Assembly: GCF_002217285.1 (NCBI RefSeq)
Contig: NZ_MUGW01000009.1
Location: 1-64,000, forward strand
Source: Flavobacterium hercynium
Lineage (GTDB): Bacteria > Bacteroidota > Bacteroidia > Flavobacteriales > Flavobacteriaceae
Direction: 5' to 3'
DNA: 64,000 nucleotides
The position numbers and the translations under genes were made by a program. A model generated the notes under the pieces. That model worked only from the letters and a program-made list of their open reading frames with translations, was not told the origin of the DNA and ran no database searches. This document shows, one piece after another, positions 51,966 through 60,830 of this stretch. Position 1 is the stretch's first letter. Every line of letters starts with the position of its first letter.

Positions 51966-52963
51966 TGCAAACTAATTTCACACATCATCAATCTGCCCAT
52001 TGTGAAAATGGCGTGGCGTCTAATTTGTTAAAAAACAACGGACTTAACATTAGCGAACCAATGGTTTTTGGTATTGGATCCGGATTATTTTTCGTGTATT
52101 TACCCTTCATAAAAGTAAATCACGCACCCGCAATCAGCTACAGAACTTTACCTGGTCAAATTTTTAATAAGCTGGCAAGCCGATTAAATTTAAAAATAAA
52201 AAGACAAAAATTTTCTTCAGCAGTAAATGCAAACAAAGCGCTGGACGAAAATTTAAAAAACAATATTCCAACCGGATTACAAGTTGGTGTGTATCATTTG
52301 AGTTATTTCCCGGATGAATACCGCTTTCATTTTAATGCGCATAATCTGGTTGTTTACGGAAAAACAGAAACTGATTATTTAGTGAGTGATCCTGTAATGG
52401 AAACCGTTACCACACTAACGCATGAAGAATTAGACAAAGTACGCTTTGCTAAAGGCGCTTTTGCTCCAAGGGGACAAATGTACTACCCGATTCAGATTCC
52501 ATCGAATGTTGATCTCAAAAGCGCTATCATTAAAGGAATAAAAAACACTTGTCGCGATATGTTGGCTCCAATGCCTATTATTGGTGTTCGCGGTATTAAA
52601 TTCGTATCGAAACAAATTCGAAAATGGCCTGTAAAACACGGAACTAAAAAAGCCAATCATTATCTGGCACAAATGGTTCGTATGCAGGAAGAAATTGGAA
52701 CGGGAGGCGGAGGTTTTCGTTTTATTTATGCCGCTTTTTTACAAGAAGCAGCAACAATTTTAAACAATGACGAGCTAAAAGAGCTTTCGAAAGAAATGAC
52801 TCAAATTGGTGATTCATGGCGTGATTTTGCTGTCGAAGCATCCCGAATCTATAAGAACAGAAGCGCCAAAGAAGATGCTTACAACGCTATTGCCGATGAA
52901 CTTTTGAGCATTGCCAACAGAGAAGAAATCTTTTTCAAAAAACTAAAAAAAGCCATAAGTTAA
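51965..52963 (+). CDS. BtrH/DUF4872-type protein
   Basis: This 332-aa protein begins HHQSAHCENGVASNLLKNNG, the start of the BtrH N-terminal domain (papain/C39-like fold with Cys13 as probable nucleophile and a His in FNAHNLVVYG). The second half fits DUF4872, helical. BtrH moves an acyl group from an ACP to its acceptor in butirosin synthesis. Here a similar acyl-ACP transfer, for instance joining the aryl-polyene acid to the dialkylresorcinol, is attractive but inferred. Confidence 0.75.
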   Translation: MQTNFTHHQSAHCENGVASNLLKNNGLNISEPMVFGIGSGLFFVYLPFIKVNHAPAISYRTLPGQIFNKLASRLNLKIKRQKFSSAVNANKALDENLKNNIPTGLQVGVYHLSYFPDEYRFHFNAHNLVVYGKTETDYLVSDPVMETVTTLTHEELDKVRFAKGAFAPRGQMYYPIQIPSNVDLKSAIIKGIKNTCRDMLAPMPIIGVRGIKFVSKQIRKWPVKHGTKKANHYLAQMVRMQEEIGTGGGGFRFIYAAFLQEAATILNNDELKELSKEMTQIGDSWRDFAVEASRIYKNRSAKEDAYNAIADELLSIANREEIFFKKLKKAIS

Positions 52964-52970
52964 AAATATT

Positions 52971-53723
52971 TTGCAATCCATTATAAAAATAGAATCCCTT
53001 TCGAAAAAGTACAAAAATGCAGATCAGTATTCTTTGAACAATGTTTCGCTGGAAATAAATGCAGGTGAAATTTTTGGATTATTAGGTCCAAATGGTGCCG
53101 GAAAAACAACCTTGATTTCCATGCTTTGCGGATTGATAAAACCAACATCAGGTCATTTTACTATTGATGATCTGAACTACACAAATGATGCTTTAAAAAT
53201 AAAAAAAATCATTGGAGTAGTTCCCCAAGAATATGCCCTCTATCCTACGCTGACAGCCCGAGAGAATTTACATTATTTTGGAAGCATGTACGGACTGAAA
53301 AGCAATGATTTAAAAGAGAAAGTAATTGAAGCTTTAAATCTTTTAGGTTTATTAAAATTTGCAGACAAACGTATCGATACTTTTTCCGGAGGTATGAAAC
53401 GAAGAATAAATCTAATTGCCGGGATTTTGCACAATCCTAAAGTTTTATTCCTGGATGAACCAACGGTTGGAGTTGATGTGCAGTCTAAAAATGCTATCAT
53501 AGATTATTTAAAAGCGTTAAATCAAAACGGAACTACCATTATATACACCTCTCATCATTTGGCTGAAGCCGAAGATTTTTGCACCAACATCGCTATTTTA
53601 GACCGAGGGAAAATCTTTGCACAGGGAACACCTTCCAATCTAATTGATTCGACTAAAGAAGCACGCAATCTTGAAGAAGTTTTTATTTCATTAACCGGTA
53701 AAGACTTTAGAGATGAGCTATAA
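52971..53723 (+). CDS. ABC transporter ATP-binding protein
   Basis: This 250-aa protein has Walker A GPNGAGKTT, signature FSGGMKRR, Walker B VLFLDEPTVGVD and the switch His in YTSHH. It fits the export-type (ABC-2) group. Only a TTG start (52971) precedes the conserved beginning, 8 bp after the BtrH-like gene. It overlaps the permease gene by 11 bp. It probably powers export of the pigment or a precursor. Confidence 0.92.
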   Translation: MQSIIKIESLSKKYKNADQYSLNNVSLEINAGEIFGLLGPNGAGKTTLISMLCGLIKPTSGHFTIDDLNYTNDALKIKKIIGVVPQEYALYPTLTARENLHYFGSMYGLKSNDLKEKVIEALNLLGLLKFADKRIDTFSGGMKRRINLIAGILHNPKVLFLDEPTVGVDVQSKNAIIDYLKALNQNGTTIIYTSHHLAEAEDFCTNIAILDRGKIFAQGTPSNLIDSTKEARNLEEVFISLTGKDFRDEL

Positions 53724-55002
53724 AATATGGATGTCCGTTGTTAAAGAATTTCTGCTGCTTAAACGTGATTTAGGCGGTTTGATTATTCTGTTTATAATGC
53801 CGTTAGTACTTGTCATCACAGTAACACTAATTCAGGACAGCACGTTTAAAACAATCAGTGATAACAAAATTGAAATTTTATTAGTAGACTACGACAAAGG
53901 TTCTGTATCTAAAACTGTTTTTGATAATCTTGAAAAAAGTAATTTGTTTACTGTTGTCACGCAATTAGACCACAAACCCATTACAGAAGAAATGGCGAAA
54001 GAAGCCGTTTACAAAGGAAAATTTCAATTGGCTATTATCATTCCGCAAAACTTAAGTATCGATCTTCAAACCAAAATAGATCAGAATGTCGAAAACATTG
54101 TGAGCAAAATGGGTCTTACAGAAACAGATACTGCTGCACAGCCAAAAGCAACTAAAGTAATTAAAGAAAAAGAGGTTAAATTGTATTTTGATCCTGCAGT
54201 GCAAATGAGCTTTAAAAATGCCGTAATGAGTTCGATTGATAAGATGATTTCACAAATCGAAACAAAATCAATCTACACCACTTTTCAAAGTCAGCTTGGT
54301 GAAGGCGATGTAGCATTTGAACAAAAGAGTTTTATTACTTTCAAAGAAATTATTCCGACTATAAACAACAAAGAAATACGCCCGAATTCTGTACAGCACA
54401 ACGTTCCGGCATGGACGCTTTTTGCAATATTTTTTATTGTAATTCCGTTGTCTATTAATATTGTTAAAGAAAAATCACAAGGAACATTTGTTCGATTACT
54501 CACAAATCCTGTTTCAAATGTGGTTGTAATTATCGGAAAGACCATTACCTACTCGATCATTTGCATGATTCAGTTTTATATGATGGTTGCGGTAGCAATC
54601 TTCTTGTTTCCACATATTGGTTTGCCTTCCCTAAATATCGAAGGACATTTGTTTTTAATGAGTGTTGTCGCGCTGTTCTCTGGTTTTGCAGCCATTGGTT
54701 TCGGAATTTTACTGGGAACTGTAGCCAGTACACAAGAACAATCTGCTCCGTTTGGGGCTACAAGTGTCATTATTCTGGCTGCCGTTGGAGGTGTTTGGGT
54801 TCCTGTTTTTGCTATGCCTAAAATCATGCAGATCGTGGCCAAATCATCACCAATGAATTGGGGTCTGGAAGCCTTTTACGACGTTTTATTGCGTAACGTT
54901 TCTTTTCTCGAAATCATTCCAAAAATAAGTTTGTTATTTTTGTTCTTTATTATCACAACATCCATCGCATTATTTTATGACAAAAAGAAAAGAACAGTAT
55001 AA
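53713..55002 (+). CDS. ABC-2 type transporter permease
   Basis: This 429-aa protein has a first membrane helix at about 17-37, a large extracytoplasmic region (about 40-230), then five more helices from about residue 233 (WTLFAIFFIVIPLSINIV) to the end. GTFVRLLTNPVSN and SPMNWGLEAFYDV are typical of ABC-2 exporters such as YhhJ/YbhR. It pairs with the ATP-binding protein just upstream. Its last 26 bp overlap the thioesterase gene. Confidence 0.9.
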   Translation: MSYKIWMSVVKEFLLLKRDLGGLIILFIMPLVLVITVTLIQDSTFKTISDNKIEILLVDYDKGSVSKTVFDNLEKSNLFTVVTQLDHKPITEEMAKEAVYKGKFQLAIIIPQNLSIDLQTKIDQNVENIVSKMGLTETDTAAQPKATKVIKEKEVKLYFDPAVQMSFKNAVMSSIDKMISQIETKSIYTTFQSQLGEGDVAFEQKSFITFKEIIPTINNKEIRPNSVQHNVPAWTLFAIFFIVIPLSINIVKEKSQGTFVRLLTNPVSNVVVIIGKTITYSIICMIQFYMMVAVAIFLFPHIGLPSLNIEGHLFLMSVVALFSGFAAIGFGILLGTVASTQEQSAPFGATSVIILAAVGGVWVPVFAMPKIMQIVAKSSPMNWGLEAFYDVLLRNVSFLEIIPKISLLFLFFIITTSIALFYDKKKRTV

Positions 55003-55426
55003 CGAAGCCACAGCCTTAACCGTCTCTCACGAAATCAGAATTCGTTTTAATGAAACTGATCCGTTAGGAATCGTTTGGCATGGCAATTATATTACCTACT
55101 TTGAGGATGGCAGAGAAGCATTTGGACGTCAGCACGGACTTACTTATTTGGATATTGCCGAAACCGGATATACAACTCCAATCGTAAAATCGACTTGCGA
55201 ACATAAATTGTCTTTGCGTTACGGCGATGTTGTAACCATTGAAACAACTGTTATCGACACACCGGCTGCCAAAATGATTTATCGTTTTAAAATTATAGAT
55301 GCAAAAGGCGATGTCGCTTGTACAGGCGAAACTGTTCAGGTCTTTTTAGATGGCGACGGAAATCTGATGTTGACTAATCCTCCTTTCTATGAAACATGGA
55401 AACGAAAAGTTGGATTAATAAAATAG
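54977..55426 (+). CDS. Hotdog acyl thioesterase (YbgC/4HBT type)
   Basis: This 149-aa protein has the 4-hydroxybenzoyl-CoA thioesterase pattern RFNETDPLGIVWHGNYITYF, in which the Asp is catalytic, followed by EDGREAFGR. It should free the aryl-polyene acid from ACP or CoA, or edit misprimed chains; a thioesterase of this type is found in aryl-polyene clusters. The start lies 26 bp inside the permease gene. Confidence 0.87.
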   Translation: MTKRKEQYNEATALTVSHEIRIRFNETDPLGIVWHGNYITYFEDGREAFGRQHGLTYLDIAETGYTTPIVKSTCEHKLSLRYGDVVTIETTVIDTPAAKMIYRFKIIDAKGDVACTGETVQVFLDGDGNLMLTNPPFYETWKRKVGLIK

Positions 55427-55466
55427 AACACGTTTCGTGAATCAATTATACAAAACTTAAAAAAAT

Positions 55467-56033
55467 ATGATAAACGTAGACATATTATCTAATTTATTGA
55501 CTTCAGCATTTGTTGTTGGTATTGCAACATATTTTATTCAAAAACGTATTGATAATCGTTTTAATAGAATCGAAGAGTTTCAAAAGACATTAGTAGCAAT
55601 AAGAAAAGAGCGTTATGATACTTTATTAAAAACGCTACAAGAAGTATGGGAAAAAATTATTGAAACTGAATATTATATCCGTCACGATTTGCCTGATCAA
55701 TACAAGCAAGCTCAAAGAAATAGAATAATTCATATAGAATTTGATTCAACTCCATTAAAAGAGGCCTTTATTTTTATTGAAAAACGAAGTATTTTATTAA
55801 ATGAGTCTTTGAGTAACGAAACTTCTAATTTTTTTGTTAATCACTTGCAAAATACATTTAATGGGTTTATAAAAATTTTAAATAAACTACAAGTTGGGCA
55901 AGTGACGCTTGACGAAGTAAATTTATTCATTCCAACAGCACTAGGTGAACAATATAAAAATGACCTGAAAGCCTTGAAAAAAAAATACGAAGAACAATCT
56001 AGAAAAATACTTTATGAAGATAAAGGAATTTAA
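55467..56033 (+). CDS. Membrane-anchored coiled-coil protein, unknown
   Basis: This 188-aa protein has one N-terminal membrane segment (about 6-24) and then a long charged helical part (RIDNRFNRIEEFQKTLVAIR and onward), with a second helical block to the end. No domain is recognised. It sits between the thioesterase and KS 2 genes with gaps of 40 and 91 bp, looser than its neighbours. It could be an inserted gene unrelated to pigment. Confidence 0.6.
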   Translation: MINVDILSNLLTSAFVVGIATYFIQKRIDNRFNRIEEFQKTLVAIRKERYDTLLKTLQEVWEKIIETEYYIRHDLPDQYKQAQRNRIIHIEFDSTPLKEAFIFIEKRSILLNESLSNETSNFFVNHLQNTFNGFIKILNKLQVGQVTLDEVNLFIPTALGEQYKNDLKALKKKYEEQSRKILYEDKGI

Positions 56034-56124
56034 CAATATCTAAAACAAAGTATTAAAAAAACGATTAATTAAAACATTCGTTTTCCAAAGACTTAAATAG
56101 ATATATGCGAAAAAAAATGATAAA

Positions 56125-57273
56125 ATGATAAGAGAAGTATATATTACCGAAACCAATTGTATCACACCTTTAGGATTTGATGTTCCATCGAACATTAGTG
56201 CTATTGTTCATGGTGATTCCGGTATTCAAAGGCACGAAGACGCTTCTTTAATGCCTGTCCCTTTTTATGCTTCGATTATTAGTAACGAAAAAATAAATGC
56301 TGCATTTGAAAAAATCAGCAGTACAAAATATTCACGCTTAGAAAAATTGATGATTCTGGCTTTAGAACCTATTATCAAAAATTCTAAAGTAGCCTTAAAC
56401 TCAAAAACAGCTTTTATACTTTCTACCACTAAAGGAAATGTTACGGCATTAAAAGTTGATTCGGAAGAGAATTTCAATAATGCACATTTAGATGTTTTAG
56501 CTCAAAATGTTGCTGATTTCTTTCAATTCAAAACACAACCTATCGTGGTTTCGAATGCTTGTGTTTCCGGAATTCTAGCCGTTTCAGTTGCTAAAAGAAT
56601 GATTCAGTCTGAATTGTATGATAACATTTTTATAGTTGCCGGCGATGAAGTTTCAGAGTTTGTTTTATCTGGTTTCAATGCCTTTCAGGCCATGAGCGAT
56701 TCCCCTTGTAAACCGTATTCTAAAAACAGAACCGGTGTAAGTTTGGGAGAAGCGACAGCAGCAGTTTTAGTTTCTGCTGAAGGAGAGAAAGCAAAAATTA
56801 AAGTCATTGGAGATAGTTCTATAAACGATGCCAACCACATTTCGGGTCCATCAAGAACCGGTGAAGGTTTGTTTAGAAGTATACAAAATGCATTGCAGGA
56901 AGCGCAAATAAATGCATCTCAAATAGATTACATATCAGCACACGGAACGGCAACACCATTTAACGATGAGATGGAAGCCATTGCCTTAAACCGATTAGAT
57001 TTACAAAAAGCTCCCATAAACAGTCTCAAAGGTTTTTATGGTCATACATTAGGTGCTTCAGGATTACTGGAAACTGTCATTGCTATAGAGTCTGTCAATC
57101 AGAATATGCTTTTTGAATCAAAAGGTTTTGACGAAATCGGCGTAAGCGAAACTATAAATGTTATTCACAAAAATGAAGAGGCAAAAATTAAATATTTCCT
57201 GAAAACAGCTTCTGGATTCGGAGGTTGTAATACGGCTGTTGTATTTGAAAAAGTAAAACACGAATTGCACTAA
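56125..57273 (+). CDS. Beta-ketoacyl synthase of the pigment locus (KS 2)
   Basis: This 382-aa ketosynthase has Cys146 in VVSNACVSGIL, His in YISAHGTATPFND and His in GFYGHTLGASG, so it should be active. It is more diverged than KS 1 (KNRTGVSLGEATAAVL in place of the usual DGFVxGEGA). It is similar in type to ketosynthases of aryl-polyene loci. The 216-bp gap behind it holds a palindrome (57312-57344). Confidence 0.88.
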   Translation: MIREVYITETNCITPLGFDVPSNISAIVHGDSGIQRHEDASLMPVPFYASIISNEKINAAFEKISSTKYSRLEKLMILALEPIIKNSKVALNSKTAFILSTTKGNVTALKVDSEENFNNAHLDVLAQNVADFFQFKTQPIVVSNACVSGILAVSVAKRMIQSELYDNIFIVAGDEVSEFVLSGFNAFQAMSDSPCKPYSKNRTGVSLGEATAAVLVSAEGEKAKIKVIGDSSINDANHISGPSRTGEGLFRSIQNALQEAQINASQIDYISAHGTATPFNDEMEAIALNRLDLQKAPINSLKGFYGHTLGASGLLETVIAIESVNQNMLFESKGFDEIGVSETINVIHKNEEAKIKYFLKTASGFGGCNTAVVFEKVKHELH

Positions 57274-57311
57274 TTTTCACGAATTAAGCTGCTTTAATTT
57301 TTAGTTTATAA

Positions 57312-57344
57312 TTTGAACTATTCGGAAATTCCGAACAGTTCAAA
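57312..57344. repeat. 33-bp near-perfect palindrome
   Basis: TTTGAACTATTCGGAA and TTCCGAACAGTTCAAA are reverse complements but for one A/C pair, sharing a central T. The side sequences are not T-rich in a way that suits a terminator. It lies between KS 2 and the short thiolase-fold gene. The flanks also carry caattcgtg / cacgaattg words that recur between flavobacterial genes. Confidence 0.6.
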
Positions 57345-57489
57345 TGAAAAAAATCCAACTTGCAAGGAAATCTTGAAAGTTCAAATTTTTAAGAAAAATG
57401 AAATTATCAAAATTTATATTTTAACTCTATTTCTTAAAGACCCGAAATCAATTCGTGCTAATTTGTGGAATTAGTGTTAAATTAAAACA

Positions 57490-58104
57490 ATGACTCAAAA
57501 AACATACATACAATCTTACATCACGATTCAAAACAACGAAATTGTTTTGAACGGAGATTCTATATTCAAAATTGAACCTACTGATTTTGCTGATTTCTCT
57601 AAACAGGCGTATCGTCATTTTGAAATTCAGTATCCAAAGTTTTTTAAAATGGATGCTTTGAGTAAGCTGGCTTTTCTCGGATCAGAGTTGCTTTTAAGTC
57701 CTTTGGTTTCGGCAGATCAGGAAAATAATATCGCTTTGGTTTTAGCCAATAAGTCATCCAGTCTGGATACCGATGTAAAATATCAGGAGTCTATTTCTGA
57801 CAAAGACAACTACTTTCCGAGTCCCGCTGTTTTCGTTTACACCTTACCAAATATATGTTTGGGTGAAATAAGTATTCGTCATCAGCTGAAAAGTGAAAAT
57901 ACTTTCTTTATATTTGATGCTTTCAATACTGAATTTTTGTCTAACTATTCGAACATTCTGTTAAACACAAATAAAGCAGATGTGGTTCTTTGTGGTTGGG
58001 TAGAATTTTTTAATGACAGTTATAAAGCGTTTCTTTGCACAATCAGTAAAGAAGAAAACACAAAATACAAAAACGAAAATATCAATACATTATATAATAA
58101 ATAA
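57490..58104 (+). CDS. Short thiolase-fold (ketosynthase-like) protein without active site
   Basis: This 204-aa protein resembles the N-terminal half of a ketosynthase. NNIALVLANKSSSLDTDVKY and PAVFVYTLPNICLGEISIRH align with the strands before the active site, but no active-site Cys and no catalytic His motifs exist. The C-terminal half is missing. It begins 216 bp behind KS 2 and ends 2 bp before ACP 2. I recall similar short proteins in flexirubin loci, so it may be a conserved partner subunit and not a broken gene. Confidence 0.65.
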   Translation: MTQKTYIQSYITIQNNEIVLNGDSIFKIEPTDFADFSKQAYRHFEIQYPKFFKMDALSKLAFLGSELLLSPLVSADQENNIALVLANKSSSLDTDVKYQESISDKDNYFPSPAVFVYTLPNICLGEISIRHQLKSENTFFIFDAFNTEFLSNYSNILLNTNKADVVLCGWVEFFNDSYKAFLCTISKEENTKYKNENINTLYNK

Positions 58105-58106
58105 TC

Positions 58107-58364
58107 ATGGAAGCATTAAAACAAGAATTAAAAAATAAAATCATTACAACTTTAAACCTTGAAGATATCACTATCGAAGACATTGCTGATAATGATCCTT
58201 TGTTTGGAGACGGTTTAGGTTTAGACTCCATTGATGCACTTGAATTAATTGTAATTTTAGATAAGGATTACGGAATCAAATTAGTAGATCCAAAAGAAGG
58301 AAAAACTATTTTTCAATCTATCGAATCTATGGCGGCATACATTAGCGCTAACAGAACTAAATAA
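58107..58364 (+). CDS. Acyl carrier protein of the pigment locus (ACP 2)
   Basis: This 85-aa ACP has the attachment Ser in GLGLDSIDALELIVILD (about residue 40). The DSID motif, in place of DSLD, is also found in the ACPs of aryl-polyene loci. It is 2 bp behind the short thiolase-fold gene and 132 bp before KS 3. Confidence 0.93.
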   Translation: MEALKQELKNKIITTLNLEDITIEDIADNDPLFGDGLGLDSIDALELIVILDKDYGIKLVDPKEGKTIFQSIESMAAYISANRTK

Positions 58365-58365
58365 A

Positions 58366-58496
58366 TTTTAGATTTTAGACTTCAGATTTTAGATTTCAGA
58401 CAGAAATATTCAAAATCTGATTTAAAATGATTTTCACAATTTTGCGAATATCAAGAATACTTTTAAAATCTAAAATCCTAAAATCTAAAATCTAAA
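58366..58496. repeat. Intergenic aaatct/agattt word array with long inverted repeat
   Basis: TTTTAGATTTTAGACTTC and CAGATTTTAGATTTCAG at the left face AAAATCTAAAATCC and TAAAATCTAAAATCTAAAA at the right. The arms of about 30 bases are nearly complementary with a loop of about 65 bases. It fills the whole gap between ACP 2 and KS 3, and its right end touches the KS 3 start codon. Confidence 0.7.
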
Positions 58497-59693
58497 ATGG
58501 CAAAAGGTGTTGCAATTACGGGAATGGGTATTATCTCTTCGATTGGAAATTCAGTCGAAGAAAATTATATTTCGTTAATCGAAAATAAAATTGGCATTTC
58601 CCGCATCAAAAATATTTCGACCATTCATGCGGATGTTATTAAGGTAGGTGAAATCGATAAAACCAATGAAGAATTGGTTGCCGAATTGAATCTTAACGAT
58701 GATAATAACTTTTCCAGAACGGCGATGATTGGGACTATTGCGGCGAAACAAGCTGTTGAAAATGCCGGAATAACTTCTATAAACGAATTTAGAACGGGAC
58801 TTATCTCGGCTACCAGCGTAGGCGGAATGGATATGACTGAAAAGCATTACTACGACTATTTTAAACATCCTGAATTGGTAAAATATATTGCCTGCCATGA
58901 TGGTGGCGATGTTGCTGAAAAAATTGCAGATCAACTTAGTCTAAAAGGAATGGTTACCACAATAAGTACAGCTTGCTCTTCCGCGGCAAACTCTATTATG
59001 CTGGGTGCTCGTTTAATTAAAACCGGAAAACTGGATCGCGTCATTGTAGGTGGAGCTGATGGTTTGGCAAAGTTTACGATTAACGGATTCAAAACGTTGA
59101 TGATTCTTTCTGATGATTTCAACAAACCTTTTGACAATGAACGAAAAGGACTAAACCTTGGTGAAGCAGCTGCCTATCTGGTTTTAGAATCGGATGAAAT
59201 TGTCGAAAAACAAAATAAAAAAGTACTCGCTCGCGTTTCCGGTTATGGAAATGCCAATGATGCTTTTCATCAAACGGCTTCTTCAGAAAACGGTGATGGT
59301 GCTTATCTGGCTATGAAAAAAGCCTTCGAAGTTTCGGGTTTAAAGCCTTCTCAAATTGATTACATCAATGTACACGGAACGGCAACTCCAAACAACGATT
59401 TATCAGAAGGAAGGGCTTTATTACGAATTTATCAGGATGAAAAAGTACCTGATTTCAGCTCGACTAAACCATTTACAGGACACACTTTGGCAGCAGCAGC
59501 AGCGATTGAAGCTGTTTACAGTGTATTGGCAATTCAAAATAATGTGGTTTATCCAAATCTGAATTTCGAAAATCAAATGGAAGAATTTGAACTGCAGCCA
59601 CAAACCGCTTTAAAAAATAAAAACATCGAACACGTTTTGTCTAATTCCTTTGGTTTTGGAGGAAATTGTTCTACCCTTATATTTTCAAAATAA
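58497..59693 (+). CDS. Beta-ketoacyl-ACP synthase of the pigment locus (KS 3)
   Basis: This 398-aa ketosynthase has Cys160 in ISTACSSAANSI, His in NVHGTATPNND and His in PFTGHTLAAAAA, so the triad is complete. It is followed by a ketosynthase-like protein lacking these residues (59769). The pair resembles a KS/chain-length-factor heterodimer. The start codon adjoins the repeat array, so the ribosome site lies within the AAAATCTAAAA repeat. Confidence 0.92.
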   Translation: MAKGVAITGMGIISSIGNSVEENYISLIENKIGISRIKNISTIHADVIKVGEIDKTNEELVAELNLNDDNNFSRTAMIGTIAAKQAVENAGITSINEFRTGLISATSVGGMDMTEKHYYDYFKHPELVKYIACHDGGDVAEKIADQLSLKGMVTTISTACSSAANSIMLGARLIKTGKLDRVIVGGADGLAKFTINGFKTLMILSDDFNKPFDNERKGLNLGEAAAYLVLESDEIVEKQNKKVLARVSGYGNANDAFHQTASSENGDGAYLAMKKAFEVSGLKPSQIDYINVHGTATPNNDLSEGRALLRIYQDEKVPDFSSTKPFTGHTLAAAAAIEAVYSVLAIQNNVVYPNLNFENQMEEFELQPQTALKNKNIEHVLSNSFGFGGNCSTLIFSK

Positions 59694-59768
59694 TAAAATG
59701 AAAGCGCCTAAATTCTAAACGAAAAATGACGCTGTTATATTCCTTAAATCAATCCATATCATCTTCTT

Positions 59769-60830
59769 ATGAACAAAACATATATAAATGGAGTAGGCTG
59801 TATTTCGACTCAAAAAACATTTGATACCGTTTTTTTAGAAGAAGCAATTTACGACAATAACAAAACCGTGCTTACCATTATACCGCCGGTTTATAAAGAT
59901 TATATTTCTCCTGCTGCCAGCAGAAGAATGGCAAAAGGTGTAAAAAACGGAATCGTAGCTTCGGCTTTAGCATTACGCGATGCAAAAGTTGAAAATGTAG
60001 ATGCTATTATCACCGGAACCGGTTTAGGTTGCATTGAAGACTCTGAAAAATTCCTGAAAAATATTCTTGATAATAACGAAGAGTTTTTGACTCCAACATC
60101 ATTTATTCAATCGACACACAATACTGTTGGTGCTCAAATTGCTTTAAACTTACAATGCAAAGGTTATAACTTTACGTATGTAAACGGAGCTGTTTCATTT
60201 GAGTCGGCACTTTTAGATGCTAAGATGCAAATAGAAGAAAATGACGCCAATTCTATTTTAGTGGGTGGAATCGACGAAACGGGTGATTATACAATCTCGC
60301 TTTTTAAATTAGCCGGACGCGTAAAAGACGAAAGCAATCTTCCAGCGGATATATTAAACTCAACCTCATCGGGAGCAATTTATGGTGAAGGTGGTGCTTT
60401 TTTTGTTTTAGAAAAGGACAAAAAAGAAACTACGTATGCCGAAGTTCTGGATGTTGCCATTAAAAACACACTCGATATATCAGAAATCGAAGATGAAATT
60501 GCAGCGTTTCTAAGTACTAATAATTTACAAGTTTCAGACATTGACGCTTTGGTTTTAGGCTTTAACGGAAACGCAGATTCTGATATTTACTATAAAACTA
60601 TTTCCGAAAAAGCTTTTGCAGCAACTCCACAATTGTATTACAAGCATTTGAGTGGTGAGTACGATACTGCTTCTGCTTTTGCTTTATGGATGGCAGCCAA
60701 AATCATTAAAACGCAGGAAATTCCGGAAATTGTAAAAGCAAATTCAATTGAAAAACCCGCTTACAAAACGATTTTATTATACAATCAACTAAACGGAAAA
60801 AATCATAGTTTTACTTTGATCTCAAAATGA
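59769..60830 (+). CDS. Chain-length-factor-like ketosynthase homologue (inactive)
   Basis: This 353-aa ketosynthase-fold protein lacks the active site. The Cys position in YVNGAVSFESAL is Val142, and the HGTxT and GHxxxA motifs are absent (LGFNGNADSD and KHLSGEYDTA in their place). It follows KS 3 by 75 bp. Such proteins in type II polyketide and aryl-polyene systems act as chain-length factors that bind the active ketosynthase and set the product length. Its last codons overlap the deacetylase gene by 4 bp. Confidence 0.82.
   Translation: MNKTYINGVGCISTQKTFDTVFLEEAIYDNNKTVLTIIPPVYKDYISPAASRRMAKGVKNGIVASALALRDAKVENVDAIITGTGLGCIEDSEKFLKNILDNNEEFLTPTSFIQSTHNTVGAQIALNLQCKGYNFTYVNGAVSFESALLDAKMQIEENDANSILVGGIDETGDYTISLFKLAGRVKDESNLPADILNSTSSGAIYGEGGAFFVLEKDKKETTYAEVLDVAIKNTLDISEIEDEIAAFLSTNNLQVSDIDALVLGFNGNADSDIYYKTISEKAFAATPQLYYKHLSGEYDTASAFALWMAAKIIKTQEIPEIVKANSIEKPAYKTILLYNQLNGKNHSFTLISK

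Noticed and set aside
54561..54842. Open frames on both strands within the ABC permease gene
   Set aside because: Shadows of the permease with no start context; the permease reading has clear membrane helices.
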